A program made the translations under genes and the position numbers. A stretch of DNA of 64,000 nt from Agapanthus africanus (taxonomy: Eukaryota; Streptophyta; Magnoliopsida; Asparagales; Amaryllidaceae). The first letter of the stretch is position 1; each line of letters begins with the position of its first letter. The stretch covers positions 41,068,114 through 41,132,113 of the forward strand of contig JASDDO010000024.1 in assembly GCA_030015575.1 (NCBI GenBank), given 5' to 3'. Under the pieces are notes generated by a model that saw nothing but the letters and a program-made list of their open reading frames with translations, was not told the origin of the DNA and made no database searches. This document shows, one piece after another, positions 43,401 through 53,900 of the stretch.

Positions 43401-44770
43401 GTTCCTAGCTAGGTCAGATCAGGAGCAGAAGCATCCACTAACCTCATAACCCATGGGAAGGTATAAGAGTCATAGAAATCTGGCCTCCGATGCGCTGCGA
43501 ACGCTCCCAATACATGCATCTCGATCCACGATGTGAAGTAGTGAAGGGAAGAATTCACGACGTCTATACCTGGGGTTAAAGTGTTGGCCGCAACACTTAA
43601 TCCATGATAAATATGCGACAGTCCCGTGATGCCAACGGCCAACCGTGCCCCTTCGGCTACGCGATAAGCGGGGTAGAAGACGGAGGCTCTCATGAAGTGT
43701 TGATGCATCAGCATGGCGAACCAACTGAGCCAAAGACTGATGAAGCCGATGAAGAAGGTCTCTTCGTCCATGCCAGGGGCCGCGATTGCATCGAAGGGCA
43801 CGGCCGACGAGGCCGTAATGTAAAATTGCGGCAAGTCCTCTTCTTTGGCCGGCAGCTTATTCAGTCCAAACCCAAAAAGGTCGTTAATGTTTGCAAATTT
43901 AGGAGCCTCTTTTGATAAGACATCTTCACGGAGAAAATAGGCGATGAAGCTCTTAAAGGTGACGCCCTGTCCTTTTGACTCCGCAAACAACTTCTCGAAA
44001 ATACCTAGAGTCTTGATTAGACTGGGGTACTTATGACGGACAGCGTTTTCGGTCGTCAAGCCATCAAGCATAGCAGGCACGGTCGTGAATACATACTCAT
44101 CGGGAAGCAGCAACTCTTCATCGTGCTCTCCCCTGATCGGCAATCCGGAGATCTCGCGGAACTCTTCCAGTGAAATCGAGACCTTACGGTCCTCTAGCAA
44201 GAAGGTGTTGGTGGGAAGATTCCATTGGTTCAGGAAAGCTTTAACCCACCAGACGTGAGGAGCCAGGTAATGAAAAAGAGATGCGTACACCGCTTGATAT
44301 AACCTAACCTTCTGCAACCGTGCAAGGTGGGCGGAGAGGACATATCGAGTCCAAGGAAGATAGCTGATTGTATGACGAGGGGTAAGCCCTACCTTATAGA
44401 CTTTTCCCCAGGGTTGGGCTTCACCTTGACAGATGCGGCGCCCCAAGATATTTATAGCCGGCAAGGGCTGGTTGGGTATCCCGGTTGTTGATGGCTCAAG
44501 CCGGCCTGTTGGAGTCCAATTAGCCACCTCAACCGCAAAAGCGGTCGGCGGACGCTCCATCAGTGATATTGGGCGGAAAGGCTCTGTTGGCATCTCACAA
44601 GAAAAGCTGCGGCGGCCACGGATAATGTGCCCATACCAAACTCCCCATAGGAGAAAACTACTACAGTCCCTGTCATGGGCCCGGATCATCGCCATGGCCT
44701 CCACATCCGACGGCGATTGCGGAAAAGCGGTGTCTGAGCGAGTAAAAGGAAAGTAAGGAAGAGAAGCCAT
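40449..44770 (-). CDS. Antisense passenger gene of element B: plant mobile domain protein
   Basis: The gene runs opposite to pol. The ATG at 44770 follows the leader-intron acceptor by five bases. The first long open stretch (43409-44770, 453 codons) holds the whole PMD-like region: WVKAFLNQWNLPTNTF, VSISLEEFREISGLPIRG, SLWLSWFAMLMHQ, ITGLSHIYHGLSVAAN and LHYFTSWIEMHVLGAF. The latter two motifs match transposon-borne PMD proteins. A linker with basic clusters follows, then a coiled-coil C-terminus at 40449-40973 (YRRVEACLHNLE, ERCAANLQSCEKRL). Exons are separated by intron-like gaps as in A. By eye the PMD protein is about 65 percent identical to A over 110 residues. Nuclear location is inferred from the basic clusters. 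The biochemical function is unknown. Confidence 0.7.
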
Positions 44771-44775
44771 TGTTC

Positions 44776-45404
44776 CTGAAAAAGGGGAAAGAAAGGCCGT
44801 TAATGAAACCTATATATATATATATATATAATAATAATAGAGAGAAATGACAGAAAGTTTGTTCCATGAGACCACTGATTGCAAAACTAATGGACCCCAC
44901 AAAATCAATATGGCGGCTCACCAATGATAAGACAGGACAATTATTATGAGAATCTAAAAAGATTCTCATTAAACGGACACGGGAGTTTAAACAACTCTTG
45001 ACATACTCATAGAGAAAGCAAGTTCTGTTAAAATACCCAACAAATTTGAATTTGTGCAAGTAAGGAAAAACCCTATGAAAATGTTCTCAAGACCACCAGA
45101 GAATGAAATTCCTGAAGGGCCCTCTTGATCTTCAGAGCAAAGCTCTTTATGAGGAATTAAATTCCTTTTGTACGATGGAATTAAATTCCAGAAACCCCCC
45201 ATGAAGAGGAAATGAAAAATAAAATGCCATGAATCCTTAAAGGTCAGAGGAGGAATGCCCAAGGCATTAAGGGTTACTACTCAAAGATCACGTCTTTAGA
45301 TCTCTGAGAGATGGGTTTCAGAAGAGAGCAAAGCTTTCATGGTGGATTTAAAATCCAAAAGTTTTCTTTAAGAAAAGAGTTTCTTTGACGTTCAAAATCT
45401 TTAC
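44776..45404 (-). other. Leader intron of passenger gene B (candidate)
   Basis: On the minus strand the donor TTAG/GTAAAG lies at 45404 and the acceptor CCTTTTTCAG ends at 44776, giving 629 bp. It contains many micro-hairpins (for example GAGAATC/GATTCTC, TGGAATTAAATTCCA) and a TA run at 44811-44833. No gene lies inside it. Confidence 0.6.
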
Positions 45405-45553
45405 CTAAAAAAGGTTTCTTTTTATGACAGAGTTTAACTCTGGAATTGCAATATACAGAGAACTAAGCTCTGAAGAAGAGAATTAAATTCTCAAAGAAAA
45501 CAAGGAAAAAAGAAGATGAAGGAACAGTGGCTTCCCAAAGACCAAACCCTTGC

Positions 45554-45651
45554 ATTTATAAGACGTGACAAGGGTTGTTCACCTCCCCATTCCTCTAGGC
45601 AATCCATTTGCTGTAAAGGTGACAGCGTTGCACTCACGTGCAAGCCACGTG
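45554..45651 (-). promoter_or_regulatory. Core promoter of passenger gene B: TATA box and paired G-boxes
   Basis: On the minus strand TATAAAT occupies 45554-45560, 790 bp before the ATG. Two CACGTG boxes lie at 45635-45640 and 45646-45651. The distances match passenger gene A within a few bases. Confidence 0.65.
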
Positions 45652-47450
45652 AGAACAAAGCTGTCGGGGCATTTGTTCCCTTATAAAAAAATAAATAATA
45701 AACAAAAAGCGATGGGAAAAATTCCCCAAATAGAGCATCACGTGCCCACACAAGATGCGCCTTGGAGCAAAGATTATAGGCATTGCGCATACCAAATAAG
45801 GCTGAAATTGAGTCTCACGTGTAGGCACGTAAGCATCTATATACAAAGTATATAGGCGCCTTCTTAAAACAAATAACAGGCCAGAGAATCTCACGTGTTA
45901 GCACGTGATACTCTTTCTTGGACCTAACTTCGTGGGGGTCACGTGCCATACGTGATATACCTGAACATCAACTAACATGCCAACACGTGATGATTTTCTC
46001 TGGGACTGCTGCATATAAGAAAATTGGTCTAATGCTATGGGTCACGCGCTACACGTGAGGGTTTCTAATGCCTTCTGAGCCGATAGAATTAAATTCTAAA
46101 TAAGAGGGATCAAAACCTTATTTTGGAAAATATTTTCTTGGATTTTTCTAAACAAGAAAGATTATGCTCTGTAAAACAGAGCACCGTAGGATTAAAGATC
46201 CAATGGTGATTAAAAATCACTAAGCTAAAGAATAAGCTCTGTATGGGAAAATATTTCCCCAATCTTTCTAAACAAGAAAGACCGTGGTCTGTAAAACAGA
46301 GCACCGTCAGATTAAAGATCCAATGGTGATTAAAATCACCAAGCTACAGAATAAACTCTGTATGGGAAAATATTTCCCCAATCTTTCCAAACAAGAAAGA
46401 TTGTGCTTTGTAAAAAAGAGCACCGTTGGATTAAAGATCCAATGGTGATTAAAAATCACCAAGCTACAGAATAAGCTCTGTATGGGAAAATATTTCCCCA
46501 ATATTTCTAAGAAAGATTGTGCTCTGTAAAAAAGAGCACCGTTGGATTAAAAATCCAATGGTGATTAAAAATCACCAAGATACAGAATAAACTCTGTATG
46601 GGAAAATATTTTCCCAATCTTATTAAAAACAAGAAAAATGTCTTCCGTAAAACAGAAGTCCCTGGATCAAAGATCCAACGGTGGATAAAATCCCCGAATC
46701 AATCAAAAAATCTCTCAATGAGAGATTTCCTTAACTAAATCAACAAACTTACCTCTACTATATAAAGAACTCGAGACTGAAAAGAGAAGGGGAGGAGACC
46801 TCCCATAAGATTTGAGGGAAAAAAAGAAGAGGAGTTCTCTTTGAAGAAAAAGAAATCCTAGGTAAAAAAAAGAGAGACCTAGAGAGCATATTTATCTCCT
46901 CTTAAAAGAGTTTAACTCTTCCAAAAAATAAACTTAGTTCTTCCTCTGGTTGAGCTCTGCGGAAGCAGATCTCAACACAAGTTGAGAATTTAATTCTCAT
47001 CGAGGAGATTCTGTTATGCAGTCCCAAAACTTAGAGGAAAGAACTAGATTTGAAGAATTTAATTCTTCCAAAGACACAGGAATTTAATTCATAAGAATTT
47101 AATTCTTATAAAACAAAGGACTTGAAATTCTCAAGACTTAGATCATATAAGTGTTTACGCTATAACGACAGATCACGTGTTCCCACATGAGCACCTCTGA
47201 GGAACAAAAAAGAACAACTGAGATCGAGTCACGTGATCTCACGTGACCTCCAATAGTTCTTAGCACTTAGAAAAGAATAGGAAGATAAATCCAAAGGAGG
47301 CAGTGCCCAACTTGGGGGTGCCTCATGTGTCCACACGTGATGGTTGCAAGATTTAAGTGTTTAACACTTATATGTATAGAATAAGGGAATAAGCCCAAAG
47401 AAACAGTGCCCAATATTCAGGTGCCTTACGAGCCACACGCGAGCGCTCCA
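45652..47450 (-). promoter_or_regulatory. G-box-rich upstream zone of passenger gene B
   Basis: About a dozen CACGTG or near-CACGTG boxes lie here, several as inverted pairs such as TCACGTG-TTAG-CACGTGA near 45.89 kb and CACGTGATCTCACGTG near 47.23 kb. A 119-bp hairpin-rich tandem repeat is embedded at 46.10-46.66 kb. A regulatory role is inferred from motif density and position only. Confidence 0.45.
46100..46660. repeat. 119-bp tandem repeat, about 4.6 units, each a chain of hairpins
   Basis: The word GCACCGT recurs at spacings of 120, 119 and 116 bp. Each unit contains AATCTTTC/GAAAGATT, TGCTCTGT/ACAGAGCA, GGTGATT/AATCACC and GGGAAA/TTTCCC in this order. Some units have lost the pairing of single arms. 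Confidence 0.85.
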
Positions 47451-47844
47451 AAATTCAGTGTTTAACACTTCTTAAAAGCCTCACCTGGGAGCATGTGAGT
47501 GCCAAACAATTAGCAGTGTTTAACACTGTGATGGGCCAACCCTAACCCAAATTAGCCAAGTCTCCTGAAGCCAAAAACCTTTTGACCTTCGATCAACTGA
47601 GCCCTCCTATACTCAGGTCTCCCTAAATCAATCTTAGTTCCAAAGATGACTAATGATCTCCTGACACATGGCATCTAAAATGATGTTCGTTCGACCATGG
47701 TCTCTCCCTTCAAGCTGGAGTTCGGTTCAAGGGTACATCTCTCCATACCTCTGATATATGTCGTTGTAATTCTTCAACGTCTTCAGAAAGATGGAGGGTC
47801 CTGACAAACAACAGTTTTTTTGGTACACTCTCGAACCCATGAGC

Positions 47845-47935
47845 ATACCCCATGGACCGTAATGTCCATAAACTAGCCATGGACCGTAATGTCCTTAAAC
47901 TAGCTGTGGACCGTAACGTCCTTAAACTAAAACGA
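47845..47935. repeat. GGAC/GTCC mini-hairpins in element B LTR region
   Basis: Three units of ATGGACCGTAATGTCC followed by TTAAACTAGC. They correspond to 18520-18845 in A. Confidence 0.8.
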
Positions 47936-48122
47936 TAAAGCCCAAATGCTCTTTCGTTGGATCAAAAATGATCCCGAACCCCCGTTAAGTAGATCTTAGT
48001 CCAATATCGGATTAACGTATCCTTAACAAATATTTAAGTCGATCTTAATCTCAAACAAGGTTAACGATCCTTAAATCAGACCAAACCCAAATCTAAGAAA
48101 ATACGGATTTGGACTAATTCGC

Positions 48123-48170
48123 GCCCTATGGGAGACAACACAAATTAGTCTCCGTATACAATCCACGGGC
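48123..48170. repeat. GTATAC cassette, copy 6
   Basis: It opens GCCCTATGGGAG and closes CCGTATACAATCCACGGGC. It is the counterpart of copy 1 in A. Confidence 0.8.
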
Positions 48171-48484
48171 AACCAAAAATAAAACAAACACACATGATAC
48201 GAAGTGAACATCTGGAGCAGGAGAAAGTGGTTATCGCTACGCGGTAACGTAATTAACTGCAGGGGCTTGCGCCTGTAGGGAAGAGCGTCCCCACAATCAA
48301 AAACCCCTCATAACGAGAAGGAATCTGACGAAGTCTGCTACAACGGCCGCATCCGTCTAAACCTCCGACATACGGTGCCATAAATCAACTTGGCATCTTC
48401 GGAGAGGTGGACGGATAAATCCAAATAGCATCTTCCCCCAAATTAAGGCAAGACGTCTGTTTTCCAGGTTTTCGGCGGTAAACA

Positions 48485-48832
48485 GTCTCTAAGTTGTATA
48501 TGTTCTGTCGAGACTTAGAGTTTAGGATTTTGTCGTTACTTCATTTGTGGTTTCGACCCTTGGGTCTTTTGTTGACATTGTGTCTGCATCCTGCTGGAAT
48601 GAGAAGGAACGTCGAGATAGTCTCTGAGTTGTAAATGGACCGTCAAGACTTGGAGTTAGGATTTTGCCATGGCTCTATTTTTGTTTCGACCCTTTGGTCT
48701 TTTGTCGACGTTGCGTCTGCATCCTGCTGGAATGAGAAGAAACGTCGAGATAGTCTCTGAGTTGTATATGAACCGTCAAGACTTAGAGCTAGGATTTTGC
48801 CATAGCTCCATTTTTGTTTCGACCATTGGGTC
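48485..48832 (-). mobile_element. Tat-like fragment with 134-bp tandem repeats
   Basis: About 2.6 units with the words GTCTCTGAGTTGTA and GCATCCTGCTGGAATGAGAA lie at 135 and 133 bp spacing. They are the reverse complement of the repeat at 39060-39475. The fragment is bounded by the end of B on the left and the LTR of C on the right, so it is likely older than both. Confidence 0.65.
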
Positions 48833-50188
48833 TGTAAGGTGTTTTTCGTCACCACATTGAGATTGGAATAAGCACGCGCTTACAGACTCCCCCTACCTAG
48901 GGTAGGCTGGGGTTTATTGATTGTGGGGATCTGAATCTCCAGCAGTTGTGAACTAAGCTGCCGTTAATTACCCCTCGCCTTTGGAGCGAGAGAACCTCCA
49001 ATTGACGGGTCAAACAGGTCATGCGAACTTAATGTGTAGTGTTGTGTTTTGAAGGGGTTTTGGATATATCGGGGGCCCCGCAGAGGTTTGGAGTGCATAT
49101 AAAATGAGAGGGGAAATGGCGTCCAAAGGACGCGTGAGCGCCAGTGCCTTACGTGCCTAGCACGCGTGCGCTAGGCGCTGGGCGCTTGGCCGCGAGCGCC
49201 TCACGTGCCCGGCATGTGGGCACTGGGCGCTTGGTCGCTGGCGCTAAAGCTTGGGCACTTGGGTTAGCACTAGGCGCTGGCGCTTGGACGCCAGCGCCTC
49301 ACGTGCCCGGCACGTGGGCACTGGGCGCTTGGGCGTCGGCGGAAAGAATGGGTTTTTTAGCCCCGGAAAAAAGAGTTAAACTCCAAAAGTGGATTTATTA
49401 TTTATGGAGTTAAACTCTGAAAGGTGTTGAATGGAGTTAAACTCCTAAACAAAGGTTTGATTTATGGAGTTAAACTCCTAGAAATCTTTGGAAATGATCA
49501 AAAGGGACCGCTTTCTTCTCCCTCTTTCGCCCTGGATCTTCTTTTAAGCCTTGGATCTTTCCAAGGTCGGATTTTTGGAGATGAGTTTCCTTCTTCCTGT
49601 TTTTCTGTTGGCCGGATCTTGGAGAAAAAAGGGGTGAGATTTAAAAAAATCTCCCCTTTTTGAGATCTGTTGATAGATCTGAGTTCCCCTTCGTGGGTTT
49701 TGCGGTGAAAAACTATTTATTTATGGGAAAGAAAGAGTTAAACTCTTGATTTAATTCAAAAAAAAGAAGGTTTAGAACCTTGAGGAAGGAGAAGGAGACA
49801 CAGACCCTAATTTTTTTTGAGAGAGAAAAAGTTGTTGAGATATTTTCATCATCTATGCTTTTATAGGATACACACTTTACATATAGCCCCTTGGGCTTTA
49901 CAAAATTTCATTTTTCCCATCCCATGCCTCATGTGCTCATTTTTTTGCACATGAGCCATGGATTTTACAAAAAATTGGCTTTATGCCCATTTTTCTTACA
50001 TTTATTCATAAAAAAAGATACACCTAAATTATTTATTACAAAATTTTTATTTTTGCAGGGGGGCCGGCCGCTTCATGTTCGGGCTCAACTCGGGTATGGG
50101 CCCACTTGACCTGGGCTTGGGCCCACTTGGCTTGGGGTTGAATTTGATTTTGACTTGGTCAACCGGGGTGTAAATTTTGACCCCAACA
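48833..50188 (-). repeat. 3' LTR of element C (1356 bp)
   Basis: On the minus strand it begins TGTTGGGGTCAAAATTTACA and ends ACACCTTACA. The LTR at 56280-57565 is a second copy on the plus strand. It carries GCGC and CACGTG words at 49.1-49.34 kb, several GGAGTTAAACTCC micro-hairpins at 49.37-49.48 kb, and the TAATTAC end region shared with A and B. Confidence 0.85.
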
Positions 50189-50200
50189 AAGTGCCCCCAT
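50189..50200 (-). other. Polypurine tract of element C
   Basis: ATGGGGGCACTT on the minus strand stands directly before the TGTTGGGG start of the LTR. Confidence 0.8.
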
Positions 50201-50284
50201 CAATAAATGCACACCACATATGTGGGTTGTGTGCATGAAATTGATGGATCTTTCGCATGGAAGTTGACTTGACTTGGTTCCCGT

Positions 50285-50690
50285 TTTGACGACGTGGAGG
50301 TCGATGCTGCACTTTTTGCGACGTGGGTGCTGCCATTTTTGCAACGTGGATGGTTGGATCTGCCATTTTAGCGACGTGGACAGTTGGTTCTGCCTTTTTT
50401 GCGATTTGGACGGTCGGTGCTACCATTTTAGCGACGTGGATGGTCGGTGCTGCCCTTTTAGCAACTTGGACGGTCAGTGCTGCCAATTTTGCTAGTTGGA
50501 CGGTCGGTGCTGCCCATTTTGCGAGTTGGACGGTCGGTGCTGCCATTTTAGCGACATGGACGATCGGTGCTGCCCTTTTTGCGACTTGGACGGTCGGTGC
50601 TGCCATTTTAGCGACATGGACGGTCGGTACTGTCATTTTTGCGACTTGGACGGCCGGTGCTGCCCTTTTTGCAACTTCGACGGTCGATGA
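50285..50690. repeat. 30-bp minisatellite in element C, about 13 units
   Basis: The unit TGCCATTTTAGCGACNTGGA followed by CGGTCGG repeats with moderate variation. Its period is a multiple of three, which creates an apparent plus-strand protein of 10-residue repeats. It is unrelated in sequence to the 30-bp array of A. Confidence 0.9.
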
Positions 50691-50939
50691 CTTGCTCCGC
50701 TTCTTACGGTGTCGGGGTTTGATTTGACTTGCTCCATTTTTTGCGGTGCCGGGATTTGATTTGACTTGCTCCGTTTTCTACAGTGTCGGGGTTGAAGTTG
50801 ACTTGCTCCGCTTTCTACTGTGTCAGGGTTGATTTGTTTGATTTGATTTATTTTAGGAATTCCCTACCTGTCCAGCGGAACTTTTGAGCTTGGAAGCGCT
50901 ACCGGGTGGGACATTAATTTGATCTGTTTGTTTTCTGCC

Positions 50940-51400
50940 TTATTTGGCGGGACTTTTGAATTTGAGAGGAACTTGGAATTTGGATTTTGTTTGGCATCAC
51001 CATTGCTGCACTAGAATAATACTAGGAGCAACTCATCATTTGCCCCAGGAGGACTTGGGATTTGGTTTTTGGGTCAGCATCAGCGTTGCTGCACTGGAAT
51101 AATGCCAGGAGCAACTCATTATTTGCCCCGGGAGGACTTGGGATTTGATTTTTATGTCGGCATCAACATTGCTGCACTGGAATAATACCAGGTGCAACTC
51201 ATCATTTGCCCCAGGTGGACTTAGGATTTGGTTTTTGGGTCGGCATCAGCACCGCTAACACTGAAGTAATGCCAGGAGCGACTCATCATTTGCTGTTGGG
51301 AAAAATTGGGATTTAGGTTTTGAATCGGCATCAGCACCGCTAACACTGAAGTAATGCTAGAAGCGACCCATCATCTGCCGTTGCCTGTTAGGGAGCGATG
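50940..51400 (-). repeat. 83-bp tandem repeat in element C, about 5 units
   Basis: The word GCATCA starts units at 50994, 51077, 51160, 51243 and 51328. Units contain GCTGCACTGGAATAATNCCA and GCAACTCATCATTTGCCCC. Single related units lie at about 28.52 kb and 38.65 kb in A and B. Confidence 0.9.
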
Positions 51401-51445
51401 GTTTAGGAGACATGTTTAGATCTCTATCACCTAAGGCTTTTCAAT

Positions 51446-51620
51446 TTTATGAGCCGTAAGGGTCTCATAAAAGCTTTTCTCCCTACGAGTCGAGAGGATC
51501 TCACAGGTGTATTTCTTCCTAGGAATCGTGGGGATTCCTAAGTGTGTTGCTCCTTTATGAGTTGTAAAGATCTCATGCGGGGATTTTCTCCTCACAAGGT
51601 CGAGAGGACTTTGCGAGCGT
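51446..51620 (-). repeat. Constant-loop hairpin array C
   Basis: The first unit is a perfect TTTATGAG/CTCATAAA stem (51446-51453 with 51464-51471). TAGGAATC/GATTCCTA follows, with weaker units after it. Loops keep the CCGTAAGGGT or TCGAGAGGAT form. Confidence 0.75.
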
Positions 51621-51819
51621 ATTTCAACTCTTTTATACGAGTTTGCGCCCTTTCGGGTTTTCACAAACTCGCCGTCAGTACTGCTGTTTTTACTCATAGA
51701 GCCCTTTCGGGTTTTCATCCGTGCCCATTTTTCTTGTGGACATACCTTTTTTTTAAGGCCCGTGGGACTTTAAATGTAGTCTCCCCGGTAGGACTTTGAG
51801 AGAGATAGGGGTCGTTTAC

Positions 51820-51870
51820 GCCCGTGGATTGTATACAGTTTTACAGGATGTATGATCTAGACCGTAGGGC
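51820..51870. repeat. GTATAC cassette, copy 7
   Basis: It opens GCCCGTGGATTGTATAC and closes CCGTAGGGC, and lies 34 bp from the end of pol in C. Confidence 0.75.
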
Positions 51871-51903
51871 CGGTATACTCAATTCGTCTGCGACTTGGAG
51901 CAT

Positions 51904-53861
51904 TTACGCATAGTATTTCTTGAGATATCGGCCATTGATGGGTGGCATGGGCCTTTCTCCCTCGGCATTTATCAGCTAGTAGGACCCTCCATCAAACACC
52001 CTCCAATTCGCCTTTCTTAAAAGCATGGAGACGGGTCATCATGTTATAGGCCCATGACATTTGGGCTCAGTACAGCTCCAGATTTTGCTGTACTGCGAGC
52101 CTCTTTTCTTCGAGGGCGTCGAACTCTTCGAGCCGGAGGAGCACATTTTCCTCCGTCATCAACTCGTACTGCACGGCCATTCTTAAGTTTGGAATTTCGA
52201 TTTTGAAGGGGAGGATCGCCACCACTCCGAATAGTAATGAGTATGGGGTGGACTGAGTTGGAGTACGGTGTATGGTATGATATGCCCATAATGCCTCGTA
52301 AAGTTTGAGATTCCAGTCTCTCTTGTTAGCTGAAGCATTTTTCCTCAGGAGCTTGCACAGAGTTTTATTGAAGGCTTCGGTTAGCCCATTGGCCCTTAGA
52401 TTATAGATAGAGGAATATCTCTATTCTATCTTGTGTTGGGTAGCGAACTTTGATATTTTGAAGCTCTTGAAAGAAGGCCCGTTGTCAGAAATGATTCTTC
52501 TTGGTGTACCGAAGCGGTATAGAATATTATGCCGGAAGAATGTCAGAATATCTTCTGTCTTGACTTCTTTTAGCGGTACAGCTTCAGCCCATATGGAGAA
52601 GTAGTCAGTTAAGGCAAATATGAACCAGTGGCCTTTGAATGACGGAGGATCAATTGGGCTAACAATGTCGGTGTCCCAAACATCGAAAGGCCATGACGCC
52701 ACCGTAGGATGCAGCGGATTAGGATGCTTGTGAATGAAATCACCGTGAATTTGGCAGAGATGACATTTCTTTGCATGCTCTTCGCAATCCCTTATCATGG
52801 TGGGCCAGTAATATCCAAGCCGTTTGATCTGAAGCCGTATTTTGGAGCCGGACTGGTGAGCCCCGCAGACGTCCGAGTGAACTTCTTTCATGACTTTTTG
52901 GGCTTCGGCCGATGACAAGCACCTGAGCCAGAGTTGGTCATATGATCTGCGGTGTAGCGTATTATTTACAAACATGTATCGGAGAGCTCTCTTCTTCAGC
53001 TGAATCCTCGTAGATTTTTCTTCGGGAAGCTTGTCGTATCGAAGGTACTCTATGAAGGGTTCTCTCCAATCGGGCTCGTCTTGAATGATCTAAGCCTCTT
53101 CGGTAGGATTGTTCTCTTGTTCTATGCTTTCTTCTTCATGCAAAGAGACTGAAGGCAGAATTTGCTGGCTTCTGACTGTGATTAGAATTTCGTCCATGTC
53201 AGGATCAACTAGCTCTTTAGCTAGGCGAGTGAGTATGTCGGCTTTTCCGTTCAACGCCCTAGGGACTCTCATTAGTTCAATGTGAATGAACCGTTTCATG
53301 AGTTCCACCACTCGACTTTTATATCGAGCTAACTCGGGTTTGTATATCTTATAGTCTCCGCTTACCTGGTTGATGACAAGCTGAGAGTCACCGTAAACCC
53401 GTAGCCAAAGGATTTCCATTTCTATGGCGAGCTCCAGACCAGCTATCAGAGCTTCATACTCAGCCTCGTTGTTTGTGCGAGGCTCGGTGAGAGAAAAAGA
53501 ACGTCTTAGGGTTCCCATCGATGGCGTGATGAACACTAATCCTATCCCTACTTTTATCTGCGGGATGCTTGATTTTCCGGAGCTCCTCATTGATGAGGCT
53601 CCATCGAAGTAGAGCTCCCAACATGGCTCATCATCCTCGAGGTGCAGCACTTGTTCATCGGGTAACTCACAATTGAGCGGTGACCCTTCTGGTATGGGAT
53701 GAGCAGCAAGGAAGTTAGTGAGAGCTTACCCTTTTACTGCTTTCTGGGGAGTATAGATTATGTCAAATTCAAGCAGCATGACAGCCCATCTCGCCATTCT
53801 ACCGGCCAGGCTTGCTTTGGTCATCAAGTGTTTGAGCGGGTCGACCATGGAGATCAGCATA
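51904..53861 (-). pseudogene. RNase H to integrase region of element C
   Basis: ISMVDPLKHLMTKASLAGRM (end of RNase H), WELYFDGASSM and LTEPRTNNEAEYEALIAGLE (archaeal-type RNase H), then YYWPTMIRDCEEHAKKC, CHLCQIHGD and WAEAVPLKEVKTEDIL (integrase) give the Tat order. The integrase core spans about 52421-52975. It is a fossil with several breaks. Confidence 0.85.
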
Positions 53862-53900
53862 ATATTTTTGATTAAAAGTTGGTTCTAAACATTAGTTTTA

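Larger units (their letters stand above)
33124..48484 (+). mobile_element. Giant Tat-like Ty3/gypsy element B, 5' part missing, broken
   Basis: The order is protease, zinc-knuckle-like region, reverse transcriptase, archaeal-type RNase H, integrase, GGAC array, hairpin arrays and cassettes, then the passenger gene on the opposite strand and LTR sequence ending GTAAACA at 48484. The layout mirrors element A, although the non-coding parts are strongly diverged. Coding parts are broken in several places. Gag and the 5' LTR are not in the window. Confidence 0.8.
48833..53861 (-). mobile_element. Ty3/gypsy element C (Tat-like), 5' part missing, broken
   Basis: In element sense the order is archaeal-type RNase H, integrase, a 3' region with a GTATAC cassette, a hairpin array and two tandem repeats, then polypurine tract and 3' LTR. 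It shares the cassette and hairpin loop with A and B, but has no passenger gene. The coding part is broken in several places. Confidence 0.8.

Noticed and set aside
21549-44770. The PMD genes as ordinary host genes
   Set aside because: Three copies each lie at the same place in Tat-like elements, antisense to pol and between shared repeat modules, so element cargo is the better reading.
50323-50727. Open frame of 134 codons with AILATWTVGA-type repeats
   Set aside because: It is a product of the 30-bp minisatellite of element C.
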